Below are positions 1 to 5,148 of a DNA stretch of 5,148 nucleotides, in pieces. Source of the stretch: an uncultured Methanobrevibacter sp. (lineage in GTDB: Archaea; Methanobacteriota; Methanobacteria; Methanobacteriales; Methanobacteriaceae); assembly GCA_904501935.1 (NCBI GenBank), contig CAJGDA010000106.1, positions 1 through 5,148 on the forward strand, in the 5' to 3' direction. The position numbers and the translations under genes were made by a program. Numbering within the stretch: position 1 is the stretch's first letter; each line of letters starts with the position of its first letter. The notes under the pieces were generated by a model, which saw only the letters and a list, made by a program, of their open reading frames with translations, had not been told where the DNA came from and did not search any database.

Positions 1-1
1 A

Positions 2-187
2 GCAAAAGAAATCGCTGCAGAAATCATAGACAAGATTCCAGGAATCAAAACAATCGATACTGGTGTATTAGAAAAAGCAAGAATCATTGAAAAAATCACT
101 CCGTTATTAATTGGATTAAACATTAAATACAGATCCCATTATGGTGGTTTAAGAATTACAGGAATTCCTGCACTAGACAAAGACTGA
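2..187 (+). CDS. npdG: F420H2:NADP oxidoreductase (NADPH-dependent F420 reductase), C-terminal end only
   Basis: Partial gene: the last 61 codons are present, ending at TGA 185-187; the start lies left of the window. The enzyme transfers hydride between reduced coenzyme F420 and NADP+, supplying cytoplasmic NADPH for biosynthesis in methanogens. The visible part is the C-terminal region of the family, and the stretch ARIIEKITPLLIGLN matches from memory the equivalent segment of Methanothermobacter Fno (ARVIEKITPLLINLN), followed by a short GLRITGIP-type tail like the GIRITNLP tail of that protein. The N-terminal Rossmann nucleotide-binding motif cannot be checked here because it is outside the window. 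The family is normally about 220-230 residues, so roughly a quarter is seen. The next gene is 158 bases downstream, so npdG probably ends its own transcript. The family call is fairly secure; the gene's upstream context is unknown. Confidence 0.88.
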   Translation, partial: AKEIAAEIIDKIPGIKTIDTGVLEKARIIEKITPLLIGLNIKYRSHYGGLRITGIPALDKD

Positions 188-334
188 TTTGATTATATTT
201 GTGAGTGAAATCTAGATAGGTAGTTTATTATTTAATAATAGTACTTTTCAATCTATGTATTCTTTCAATATTTGTAATAATAACTATTTTATCTATTTTT
301 CATATTTGATTGTGAGTTTAATATTAAGTTAATT

Positions 335-342
335 AAGGTGAT
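335..342 (+). promoter_or_regulatory. Ribosome-binding site of the ABM-fold gene
   Basis: AAGGTGAT is complementary to the archaeal 16S rRNA 3' end. Its GGTG core ends five bases before the ATG at 346 and eleven before the second in-frame ATG at 352. This favours 346 as the start, although 352 (protein starting MVLAKAIP) stays possible and would fit the usual ABM-domain N-terminus equally well. Confidence 0.65.
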
Positions 343-345
343 AAT

Positions 346-642
346 ATGATAATGGTTTTAGCAAAGGCTATTCCAAATGATGAATCTGCAAAAGAAAAAG
401 TTATTGAATTTGCACAAGATTTAATCACTAAATCTAAAGCAGAAGATGGAAATGTAGATTATAATTTATTTGAAAACACAGGTGACGGCTCTTTAATGTT
501 TGTTGAACAATGGGAATCAAAAGAAATTTTAGGAGCACATTTACAAACAGAACATTTCCTTAATTTTGGTGCTAATATTGATGGATTACTTGCTGATGAA
601 CTTGAAATAAACGTTTTTGATGCAGATCCTACTGATTTATAA
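346..642 (+). CDS. Antibiotic biosynthesis monooxygenase (ABM)-fold protein, YgiN-like
   Basis: A 98-residue protein, the normal length for a single ABM domain (PF03992), a dimeric ferredoxin-like fold. Visible family signatures are the N-terminal strand MVLAKAIP, the helix around residues 14-30, Gly35/Tyr39 with the strand to Asn44, Phe52-Val53-Glu54-Gln55-Trp56 with its near-invariant Trp, and the helix carrying His65, His70 and Phe71 (H-x4-HF). Family members include quinol and polyketide monooxygenases and haem-degrading IsdG-type enzymes, but many small ABM proteins have no known substrate. No signal peptide or membrane segment is present, so it should be cytoplasmic. It stands alone, with 158 bases before it and a strong terminator directly after it, so it is probably a single-gene transcript. 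The fold is confident; the substrate cannot be read from the sequence. A redox or oxygen-stress role in an anaerobe is only inference. Confidence 0.85.
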   Translation: MIMVLAKAIPNDESAKEKVIEFAQDLITKSKAEDGNVDYNLFENTGDGSLMFVEQWESKEILGAHLQTEHFLNFGANIDGLLADELEINVFDADPTDL

Positions 643-646
643 ATTC

Positions 647-679
647 ATTGGTTAATATTTTAACCAATATCTTTTTTTT
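647..679 (+). terminator. Hairpin plus T-tract terminator after the ABM-fold gene
   Basis: Perfect 9-bp inverted repeat ATTGGTTAA (647-655) and TTAACCAAT (660-668) around a TATT loop, followed closely by eight T residues (672-679) and a further run of six T (682-687). It begins five bases after the stop codon. T tracts alone can terminate archaeal transcription, so the stem could be supplementary. It separates the ABM gene from the hypA unit. Confidence 0.75.
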
Positions 680-714
680 AATTTTTTATAGTATTACTCA
701 ATATTTTGTAATTT

Positions 715-753
715 ATTAAATACTTTTATTAATAAACAAATCTATATTTATAG
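715..753 (+). promoter_or_regulatory. Probable TATA-box region of the hypA-hypB-DUF354 operon
   Basis: The interval between the terminator and hypA holds two archaeal TATA-like stretches: TTTATTAATA around 725-734 and TATATTTATA at 743-752. Assuming initiation about 25 bases downstream, the first gives a leader of roughly 25-30 bases that includes the Shine-Dalgarno site. The second looks closer to consensus but would start transcription inside that site. The base composition is so A+T rich that neither can be fixed without mapping the transcript start. Confidence 0.3.
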
Positions 754-781
754 TATTAAATATTATTGAGGAGTCAAAAAA

Positions 782-1159
782 ATGCATGAATTATCAATGG
801 CTCAGGGAATTATTAATGCAGTTTTAGATACTGCTGAAGAAAATAATGCAACTGAGGTTACTGAAGTCACTGTTGAAGTAGGTAGGCTTGCGATGATAAA
901 TCCTGAACAATTACAATTCATTTTAGGAGTATTAGTTGAAAATACAATAATGGATGATGCAAAAATTAATTTTGAAGAAATTCCTGCTGAAATTCAATGT
1001 TATGACTGTGATTTTCAAGGAGAAGCCATTTTAGATGATAAGGATCACTATGCGCCGTTGGTCAAATGTCCAAAGTGTGATAGTCTTAATGTAGAAACTT
1101 TAAATGGAAAAGATATTGTTGTTAAGAATATTGTTATTGAAAAACCTGATGATATTTAA
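782..1159 (+). CDS. hypA: Hydrogenase maturation nickel metallochaperone HypA
   Basis: A 125-residue cytoplasmic protein that binds nickel and, with HypB, inserts it into the large subunit of [NiFe]-hydrogenases. The N-terminus Met1-His2-Glu3-Leu4-Ser5 is the family's nickel-binding signature. The structural zinc site is complete: CYDC at residues 73-76 and CPKC at 96-99. The length is slightly above the bacterial norm of about 115 and fits archaeal HypA, which carries an acidic insertion between the two Cys pairs (here residues 84-89, LDDKDH). The start at 782 is fixed by the MHE motif and by GAGGAG at 768-773, eight bases upstream. hypB follows after 18 bases, the usual hypAB pairing. All key metal ligands are present and nothing suggests loss of function. 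Confidence 0.97.
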   Translation: MHELSMAQGIINAVLDTAEENNATEVTEVTVEVGRLAMINPEQLQFILGVLVENTIMDDAKINFEEIPAEIQCYDCDFQGEAILDDKDHYAPLVKCPKCDSLNVETLNGKDIVVKNIVIEKPDDI

Positions 1160-1177
1160 TTTTATGGAGGAAGAGAT

Positions 1178-1831
1178 ATGCACCAAGTAGCTGATGTAGA
1201 AGTAGCAAAAAATATTATGGATGCTAATAAAAGATTAGCTCACAAAAATTTACATAAACTAGAAGATAACGGAATATTTTGTGTTGATTTTGTCGGAGCA
1301 ATTGGTTCTGGTAAAACAACTTTGATTGAAGAAATTATTGATAATACTGATTACAAAATTGGTGTTTTAGCAGGAGATGTCATCTCAAAATTTGATGCTG
1401 GACGTATTGAAAAGCACAATGTTCCTGTTGTAGGTTTAAACACTGGAAAAGAATGTCACCTGGATGCGCACTTGGTAGGTCATGGTCTTGCAGATTTACC
1501 ATTAGATGACCTTGACATGGTTATTATTGAAAATGTTGGTAATTTGATTTGTCCAGTTGACTTTGAACTTGGTTCTCATTTAAGGATTGTTGTTGTAAGT
1601 GTAACAGAAGGTGACGATACTGTTGAAAAACATCCGATTATTTTCCAAACTTCAGATGTTGTTGTAATCAACAAAGTAGACTTGGCAGATGCTGTTGGTG
1701 CTGATGCAGATAAAATGGTTGCTGATGCGCAAAAATTAAACCCTAATGTTAAGGTTATTAAATCTAGCTTGAAAGAGGGTTGCGGATTAGACGAAATTAT
1801 TACTGCAATCGAAGAAGCAAAAAATAATTAA
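1178..1831 (+). CDS. hypB: Hydrogenase/urease nickel incorporation GTPase HypB
   Basis: A 217-residue SIMIBI-class GTPase whose GTP-dependent dimerisation drives nickel transfer with HypA into [NiFe]-hydrogenase. Motifs in order: Walker A GAIGSGKT at residues 40-47; the Cys93-His94 pair in KECHLDAH; ENVGNLICP at 118-126, containing the conserved Cys125; and the guanine-specificity motif NKVD at 165-168. Cys93, His94 and Cys125 correspond to the dimer-interface metal site of archaeal HypB such as the Methanocaldococcus protein. There is no N-terminal CxxCGC motif and no His-rich nickel-storage stretch; this is the compact archaeal form and of normal length for it. The start at 1178 has GGAGG at 1166-1170, seven bases upstream. 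It lies 18 bases after hypA and 21 before the DUF354 gene, so all three are probably co-transcribed. Confidence 0.97.
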   Translation: MHQVADVEVAKNIMDANKRLAHKNLHKLEDNGIFCVDFVGAIGSGKTTLIEEIIDNTDYKIGVLAGDVISKFDAGRIEKHNVPVVGLNTGKECHLDAHLVGHGLADLPLDDLDMVIIENVGNLICPVDFELGSHLRIVVVSVTEGDDTVEKHPIIFQTSDVVVINKVDLADAVGADADKMVADAQKLNPNVKVIKSSLKEGCGLDEIITAIEEAKNN

Positions 1832-1852
1832 GCAATTTTATTTGGTGGTTTC

Positions 1853-2884
1853 ATGAAGGTATGGATAGATATTTCAAATGCACCTCATGTGAGGTTTTTT
1901 AAAGATGTTATTAAGTATCTTGAAGCCGAAGGTGAAGATGTAATTGTTACAGCAAGGCAATTTGGTGATATCCATAAATTAATGGAAATGTATGATATTG
2001 ATTTCATATCAGTTGGAAAGCATGGTGTGAGCCTGTATGACAAATTAAAGGAAAGCACTTCAAGAGTTTATAATCTTGTAGATGTTATACATGATGAAAA
2101 GGTGGATGTTGCCCTTAGCAAGCATTCTATTGAACTTCCTAGAATCTCATTCGGTTTAGGAATTCCAAGTTTGTACGTTTTAGACAATGAACATGCACTT
2201 GCCGCTAATAAGTTAACCCTTCCATTATGTGATAGGATTATTACACCAAAAATTATTGATATGTGGAAATTAATGAAGTTTGGAGCTGATCCAAATACTA
2301 TCATTTCTTATGATGGAACCTCCGAGTTAATGCATTTTAAAAGTTTTGAATATAATGATAATGTTTTTGAAGACTTAAATTTAAAATTAAATCATCCAAA
2401 AACTATTTTAATGAGGCCTGAACCTTCATTAGCATCTTACTTGGATGCCGATTGTAGAAAATCAGTATTGTCTCCAATAGTTGATGAGTTAAAAAATGTT
2501 GCAAATATTTTAATCCTTCCAAGATTTAAAGAACAGTCTGATATTTTTGAAGGTATTGAAAATGTTTCAATTTTAAAACCTCCAGTCGATACATCCAGTT
2601 TAATTAAAAAATGCGATCTTGTAATTGGTGCTGGTGGTACAATGAATAGGGAAGCCGCAATTTTGCAAACTCCTGTAATTTCATGTTATCCTGGTGAAAC
2701 ATTATCAGTTGATCAGTATTATATCAATCAGGGATTAATGTATAGGTCTAATGATCCTGATGAAGTTATTCATAAGGCTTTGGAGTTTATAGTAAATCCA
2801 CATAAAAATATTGATGTCAAAACTGATGACTTATTCCAAATTATTATTGATAATTTATATGACCTTGCAAAAAATGGTAAATAA
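1853..2884 (+). CDS. DUF354 family protein (GT-B-like, UDP-GlcNAc 2-epimerase/glycosyltransferase-related)
   Basis: A 343-residue protein of the DUF354 family (PF04007), common in archaea. It opens with the family signature VWIDISNAPHVRFFK (residues 3-17), followed by the SKHSIELPR segment (89-97), GLGIPSLYVLDNEHA (101-115), YDGT (153-156), and a second Rossmann half with GAGGTMNREAA at 259-269. That last motif resembles the nucleotide-sugar loop of UDP-GlcNAc 2-epimerases and GT-B glycosyltransferases, with Glu267 in the position of their conserved acidic residue. Full length, no signal peptide or membrane segment. GGTGGT at 1844-1849 precedes the start by three bases, which is short spacing. 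It is the last gene of the hypA-hypB run, but no role in hydrogenase maturation is established for the family; a glycan-related activity is the usual inference. Exact substrate unknown. Confidence 0.88.
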   Translation: MKVWIDISNAPHVRFFKDVIKYLEAEGEDVIVTARQFGDIHKLMEMYDIDFISVGKHGVSLYDKLKESTSRVYNLVDVIHDEKVDVALSKHSIELPRISFGLGIPSLYVLDNEHALAANKLTLPLCDRIITPKIIDMWKLMKFGADPNTIISYDGTSELMHFKSFEYNDNVFEDLNLKLNHPKTILMRPEPSLASYLDADCRKSVLSPIVDELKNVANILILPRFKEQSDIFEGIENVSILKPPVDTSSLIKKCDLVIGAGGTMNREAAILQTPVISCYPGETLSVDQYYINQGLMYRSNDPDEVIHKALEFIVNPHKNIDVKTDDLFQIIIDNLYDLAKNGK

Positions 2885-2934
2885 TTATATAGTAATAATT
2901 TTAAATAATATTATATAACATTTTTAATTTTTTT
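2885..2934 (+). terminator. A+T palindrome plus T tract after the DUF354 gene (possible operon terminator)
   Basis: TTATATA at 2885-2891 pairs with TATATAA at 2912-2918. The interior also pairs, apart from two mismatches and a G-T pair, giving an imperfect palindrome about 34 bases long directly after the stop codon. It is followed by TTTTT (2921-2925) and TTTTTTT (2928-2934), which abut the tRNA. The shape is terminator-like, but the stem is almost entirely A-T and so weak. The same bases contain the likely tRNA promoter. Confidence 0.4.
2899..2918 (+). promoter_or_regulatory. Probable TATA box region of tRNA-Ala
   Basis: TTTAAATA (2900-2907) and TTATATAA (2911-2918) lie upstream of the tRNA 5' end at 2935. 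With archaeal spacing of about 25 bases from box centre to start, the first would initiate in the T tract a few bases before the tRNA and the second around its first bases. The first fits better with a short 5' leader removed by RNase P. Composition is A+T rich, so the exact box is uncertain. Confidence 0.4.
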
Positions 2935-3007
<73 letters not shown>

Positions 3008-3036
3008 TTTAATAATTTTTAAAATAAAAAATAATT

Positions 3037-3041
3037 GTGAT
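3037..3041 (+). promoter_or_regulatory. Weak ribosome-binding site of the membrane protein gene
   Basis: GTGAT, part of the archaeal GGAGGTGAT consensus, sits six bases before the ATG at 3048. It is the only Shine-Dalgarno-like sequence in the 40 bases between the tRNA and this start, and it supports 3048 over internal Met codons. Confidence 0.5.
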
Positions 3042-3047
3042 AAAAAT

Positions 3048-4130
3048 ATGTTATTAATTGCTCAAAATCATTTACAGTTAATTGTTGAAGTAGGTGTAAT
3101 GCTATTTGTTAGTTTAGTGTTCTGCCTTAACTTAATTCCTTTGTCTCTTAGTGTTGTGACCTTTTTATCATTGTTCTTATTGGGAGGTTTCACTCTTCTT
3201 TTCGGAGCAGATATATTATTTCTTGTGGTATCTTCAAGTCAAGCAGAATTTACTCACCCATTTGGGCCAATTGCATTACTCGGAGCAGTTACAGCTCTTG
3301 CAGCCCTGAAAGTGATGAAGGAATCGGGAGTGGATATAAGGCCACTTAGAAGATTTGTAATATTGTTCATTGCATGTATTACAGTATTCGGTGGTCTAAT
3401 GCACAGGTCATTTTTAATATTGTGGATAATAGGTTTGTTCTTTGGTTATTTAATTATCTCAAAATCTTTCAGGGAAAAATCTGTATTTACTATGAAAAGA
3501 ATTCTTATGTTCTTAGGGCTTGCAGCCGCTGGTTTTGCTCTTCTAGAAGTTGTGGCTCGTGTAACTGGCATGACAATTTTTTCACCTCTCTTAAGGATGG
3601 GTAGAATTGAGCAATACTCTTTATCAAGTATTAAGACAGTATTAAATAATATTCAGTTAATTGGGCATAATGCAAATGCTTCTTATTGGGGTGCTGAAGG
3701 TACAGCTTTCGCTGAAGGTTATGTTACACTTCCAATGCAATTTGTATTGTTCTTTGGCTTGCCATTCCCAATGTTTTTCGGAGTATTAGTAAACCAAAAA
3801 GATACAATCGATTATATGCTTCCAGGTATCTTTGGATACGGATTTGACTTCGGTATTTTAGGTCTTGCAGGATTAATGGTCTTTGTACTTGGAACTGTCT
3901 TAGTTGGATTGAAAATATTAACTATGTACAGAGAGAAAAGAGAGAAAAACAATAAAAAATACTTAGGAAGAGAAGTATTATTAATGGGTGCTTTAGCAGC
4001 ATTTATATCTCAAGCATTGATTGGTATGTTTGCATTTAACAGGTCTATCAATGGTATGGCATTATTTACATTTTTATTTTTAGGAGCATTAATTTTAGCT
4101 AATGCAGTTTCACTTAAATCAAGATCATAA
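3048..4130 (+). CDS. Polytopic membrane protein, possibly Wzy/O-antigen-polymerase-like
   Basis: A 360-residue, very hydrophobic protein with about ten membrane segments, roughly at residues 9-31, 34-62, 72-90, 103-119, 121-138, 151-171, 226-248, 257-291 (may be two), 309-330 and 334-354. Basic clusters KESGVDIRPLRR (91-102), SKSFREKSVFTMKR (138-151) and YREKREKNNKK (294-304) suggest cytoplasmic loops. The largest polar loop, about 173-225, is predicted outside and contains GHNANASYWGAEG (206-218). A big central external loop, an HN pair, and a following GFDFGILGLAGLMVF segment (265-279) recall O-antigen/oligosaccharide polymerases, including the archaeal family PF01901 (once DUF70). This is recognition by pattern only; no catalytic residue can be named. 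The DUF1890 gene starts 11 bases after it, so it probably shares a transcript with the methionine synthase cluster. The gene is certain; the function is weakly supported. Confidence 0.85.
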   Translation: MLLIAQNHLQLIVEVGVMLFVSLVFCLNLIPLSLSVVTFLSLFLLGGFTLLFGADILFLVVSSSQAEFTHPFGPIALLGAVTALAALKVMKESGVDIRPLRRFVILFIACITVFGGLMHRSFLILWIIGLFFGYLIISKSFREKSVFTMKRILMFLGLAAAGFALLEVVARVTGMTIFSPLLRMGRIEQYSLSSIKTVLNNIQLIGHNANASYWGAEGTAFAEGYVTLPMQFVLFFGLPFPMFFGVLVNQKDTIDYMLPGIFGYGFDFGILGLAGLMVFVLGTVLVGLKILTMYREKREKNNKKYLGREVLLMGALAAFISQALIGMFAFNRSINGMALFTFLFLGALILANAVSLKSRS

Positions 4131-4141
4131 GAGGTAGTTAT

Positions 4142-4600
4142 ATGAAAGCTTTAGTGTTGTTAGGATGTCCTGAAACTCCATCTCAAACTCCAATGGCAGT
4201 TTATGTATTTAATACATTAACAAAGATGGGTTATGATACTACAATAGCAGCAAATCCTGCTGCATCTAAATTAGTGAGAATTTCTGATCCTGAAGAATAT
4301 TATAATCTCAATCTAGTTGATTTAGAGCGCCAATTAGGTAAGATTAACGAAGGTGATTTTGATTTACTTGTTGGTTTTGTTCACAAAGATGCGGCTGCAT
4401 CATTTTTCGTAACATTCGATTCAATTTTACAAACAAAATCTCTTGCATTAGTATTTTCAAGAGATGGTGACGAAGTGGCCGAATTTGTTAACATGATAGA
4501 AGAAAGCGGAAGCAATGCTAAAATTGTAGCAGTCAGGGCTTTCCATAATCCTTCACCAATTAAAGTTAAATTTGACAAAGCAATTAAGGAGTTCGAATAA
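4142..4600 (+). CDS. DUF1890 family protein (methanogen-specific, MTH777-like)
   Basis: A 152-residue cytoplasmic protein of the DUF1890 family, found in methanogens. As I recall, the Methanothermobacter homologue MTH777 has a solved structure (PDB 1KJN) with a Rossmann-like alpha/beta fold but no assigned function. Visible features are the first beta strand and loop MKALVLLGCPETPSQTPM (residues 1-18, Cys9), a helix and second strand ending MGYDTTIAANPAASKLV (29-45), the strand and helix LLVGFVHKDAAASFFVTF (75-92, His81), and a conserved-looking tail AFHNPSPIKVKFDKAIKE (133-150). GAGGTAG at 4131-4137, immediately after the upstream stop codon, sets the start. The DUF1894 gene follows after one base and methionine synthase after that, which I recall is the same order as MTH777-776-775. 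Function unknown; a role with methionine synthase is inferred from linkage only. Confidence 0.88.
   Translation: MKALVLLGCPETPSQTPMAVYVFNTLTKMGYDTTIAANPAASKLVRISDPEEYYNLNLVDLERQLGKINEGDFDLLVGFVHKDAAASFFVTFDSILQTKSLALVFSRDGDEVAEFVNMIEESGSNAKIVAVRAFHNPSPIKVKFDKAIKEFE
4586..4591 (+). promoter_or_regulatory. Ribosome-binding site that sets the DUF1894 start
   Basis: AAGGAG lies inside the end of the DUF1890 coding region, ten bases before the ATG at 4602. An in-frame TTG at 4572 lies upstream of this site and could only be used without it, so 4602 is the better start. Confidence 0.75.
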
Positions 4601-4601
4601 G

Positions 4602-4916
4602 ATGTCATTCTGTTTAGACACATACCTTCAACAATCAGATAATTATGAAATTCATGCTTCAAAAGCAGGATTCAAAGACTGTGCAATGATTATTAGATTT
4701 AAAGCTGATGATATTGTTTACATAAAACCAGGCGATCAAGTTTTAGGAGTTCGCGTTATTGGAATTCCACCAATACCAATTGGATTTGACCATGAAAAAG
4801 GAACTGTTTTTTTACCTTATACAAAACCTTGTCACGGAACTTCCGTTGTTGAACTTCCAATTGATGAAGAAGAAGTTGAAAAAATCAAAAAATTAGATAC
4901 TGGTAACAAAAAATGA
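4602..4916 (+). CDS. DUF1894 family protein (methanogen-specific, MTH776-like)
   Basis: A 104-residue protein of the DUF1894 family (PF08979), restricted to methanogens as far as I know and without an assigned function. The ATG at 4602 gives the family N-terminus MSFCLDTYLQQ; an upstream in-frame TTG at 4572 would add ten residues that only read through the end of DUF1890. Features: Cys4, Cys27 and Cys77-His78; a basic-hydrophobic strand AMIIRFKADDIVYIKPG (28-44); a Pro-rich turn GIPPIPIGFDHEKG (54-67); the segment FLPYTKPCHGTSVVEL (70-85); and an acidic-then-lysine-rich tail (88-104). Small beta-rich fold expected, no membrane segment. It begins one base after DUF1890 and its stop overlaps the metE start (ATGA), so the three are almost certainly translationally coupled. 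The Cys/His residues might bind a metal or cofactor, which is speculation. Confidence 0.88.
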   Translation: MSFCLDTYLQQSDNYEIHASKAGFKDCAMIIRFKADDIVYIKPGDQVLGVRVIGIPPIPIGFDHEKGTVFLPYTKPCHGTSVVELPIDEEEVEKIKKLDTGNKK

Positions 4917-5148
4917 AATCAACAGTTGTAGGCAGCTTTCCAGCTTCAGAAAGCTCTCCCTCTAATTTTAAAGATAAACTATTAAATAGTTTAGGTGCTT
5001 ATGACCCGTTTAAGGAGGCTATTAAAAGCAGCGTAATAGCTCAACTAGATGCGGGAGTAGATATAATTTCTGATGGTCAAGTTAGAGGGGATATGGTTTC
5101 TATTTTTACAGAATATATTCCTGGAATGAAAATTGAAGATGGAAATAC
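4913..5148 (+). CDS. metE: Folate-independent methionine synthase (MetE core/MesA type), N-terminal part
   Basis: Partial gene cut by the right edge: 78 codons plus two bases are visible. It starts at ATG 4913, overlapping the DUF1894 stop as ATGA; no strong ribosome-binding site is seen, so translation probably depends on coupling. The protein opens with VVGSFPASE (residues 5-13), the strand that begins the catalytic TIM barrel of MetE, and continues to AGVDIISDGQVRGDMV (47-62), a hallmark of this family. Starting directly at the barrel shows it lacks the duplicated N-terminal domain of bacterial and plant MetE. In Methanothermobacter the homologue (MTH775) was shown to transfer methyl from methylcobalamin to homocysteine, and later work named this class MesA. 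The zinc-binding His/Cys ligands lie downstream and cannot be checked. The family is confident; the corrinoid methyl donor in vivo is unsettled. Confidence 0.92.
   Translation, partial: MKSTVVGSFPASESSPSNFKDKLLNSLGAYDPFKEAIKSSVIAQLDAGVDIISDGQVRGDMVSIFTEYIPGMKIEDGN

Noticed and set aside
226..240. Small hairpin TATTAT-TTA-ATAATA downstream of npdG
   Set aside because: Six A-T pairs with a three-base loop is very weak, and such palindromes are expected by chance in this composition. A T-rich stretch (287-300) could also end npdG, but no site stands out.
281..300. Possible TATA box for the ABM gene (TATTTTATC region)
   Set aside because: Spacing to the start is acceptable, but the match to the archaeal TATA consensus is poor and several equal candidates exist in the spacer.
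2068..2304. Open frame of 78 codons on the minus strand
   Set aside because: It lies wholly inside the DUF354 gene, on the opposite strand. The plus-strand protein has clear family motifs there, and the minus-strand product resembles nothing I recognise.
3374..3604. Open frame of 76 codons in another plus frame
   Set aside because: It is inside the membrane protein gene and the product has a composition typical of a shadow frame. The membrane protein reads continuously through it.
4381..4662. Open frame of 93 codons on the minus strand
   Set aside because: It crosses the DUF1890-DUF1894 junction antisense to two recognised families and shows no family features of its own.

Overview
The window looks like chromosomal DNA from a hydrogenotrophic methanogen of the order Methanobacteriales, most likely Methanobrevibacter or a close relative. 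The evidence is the strong A+T bias, ribosome-binding sites of the GGAGGTGAT type, and the gene content: an F420H2:NADP oxidoreductase tail, archaeal hypA and hypB, a DUF354 protein, the methanogen-specific DUF1890/DUF1894 pair, and a short folate-independent methionine synthase. All genes are on the + strand and tightly packed. I see no mobile element, CRISPR array, toxin-antitoxin pair or defence locus.

Layout: (1) 2-187 is the C-terminal end of npdG (fno). (2) 188-345 is a non-coding A+T-rich spacer, followed by a single-gene unit for a small ABM-fold protein (346-642) that ends at a clear hairpin-plus-T-tract terminator (647-679). (3) 782-2884 is a three-gene run, hypA-hypB-DUF354, with 18- and 21-base gaps. 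(4) An A+T palindrome and T tract (2885-2934) lead into a tRNA-Ala(GGC) gene (2935-3007). (5) 3048-5148 is a second tightly spaced run: a polytopic membrane protein, DUF1890, DUF1894 and the start of the MetE/MesA-type methionine synthase, which runs off the right edge. Gaps in this run are 11 bases, 1 base and a 4-base ATGA overlap.

How the genes work together: HypA and HypB deliver nickel to [NiFe]-hydrogenases, the enzymes that feed H2 electrons into methanogenesis and F420 reduction. NpdG passes F420H2 electrons to NADP for biosynthesis. The MetE/MesA-type enzyme makes methionine by a cobalamin-dependent, folate-free route. The DUF1890 and DUF1894 proteins are translationally coupled to it and are the best candidates here for undescribed partners of that enzyme. 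The membrane protein resembles Wzy/O-antigen-polymerase-like proteins, and the DUF354 protein has a GT-B-like glycosyltransferase/epimerase look, so both may serve surface-glycan metabolism, but this is inference. The most interesting point is the membrane protein-DUF1890-DUF1894-metE cluster; otherwise this is an ordinary methanogen housekeeping region.
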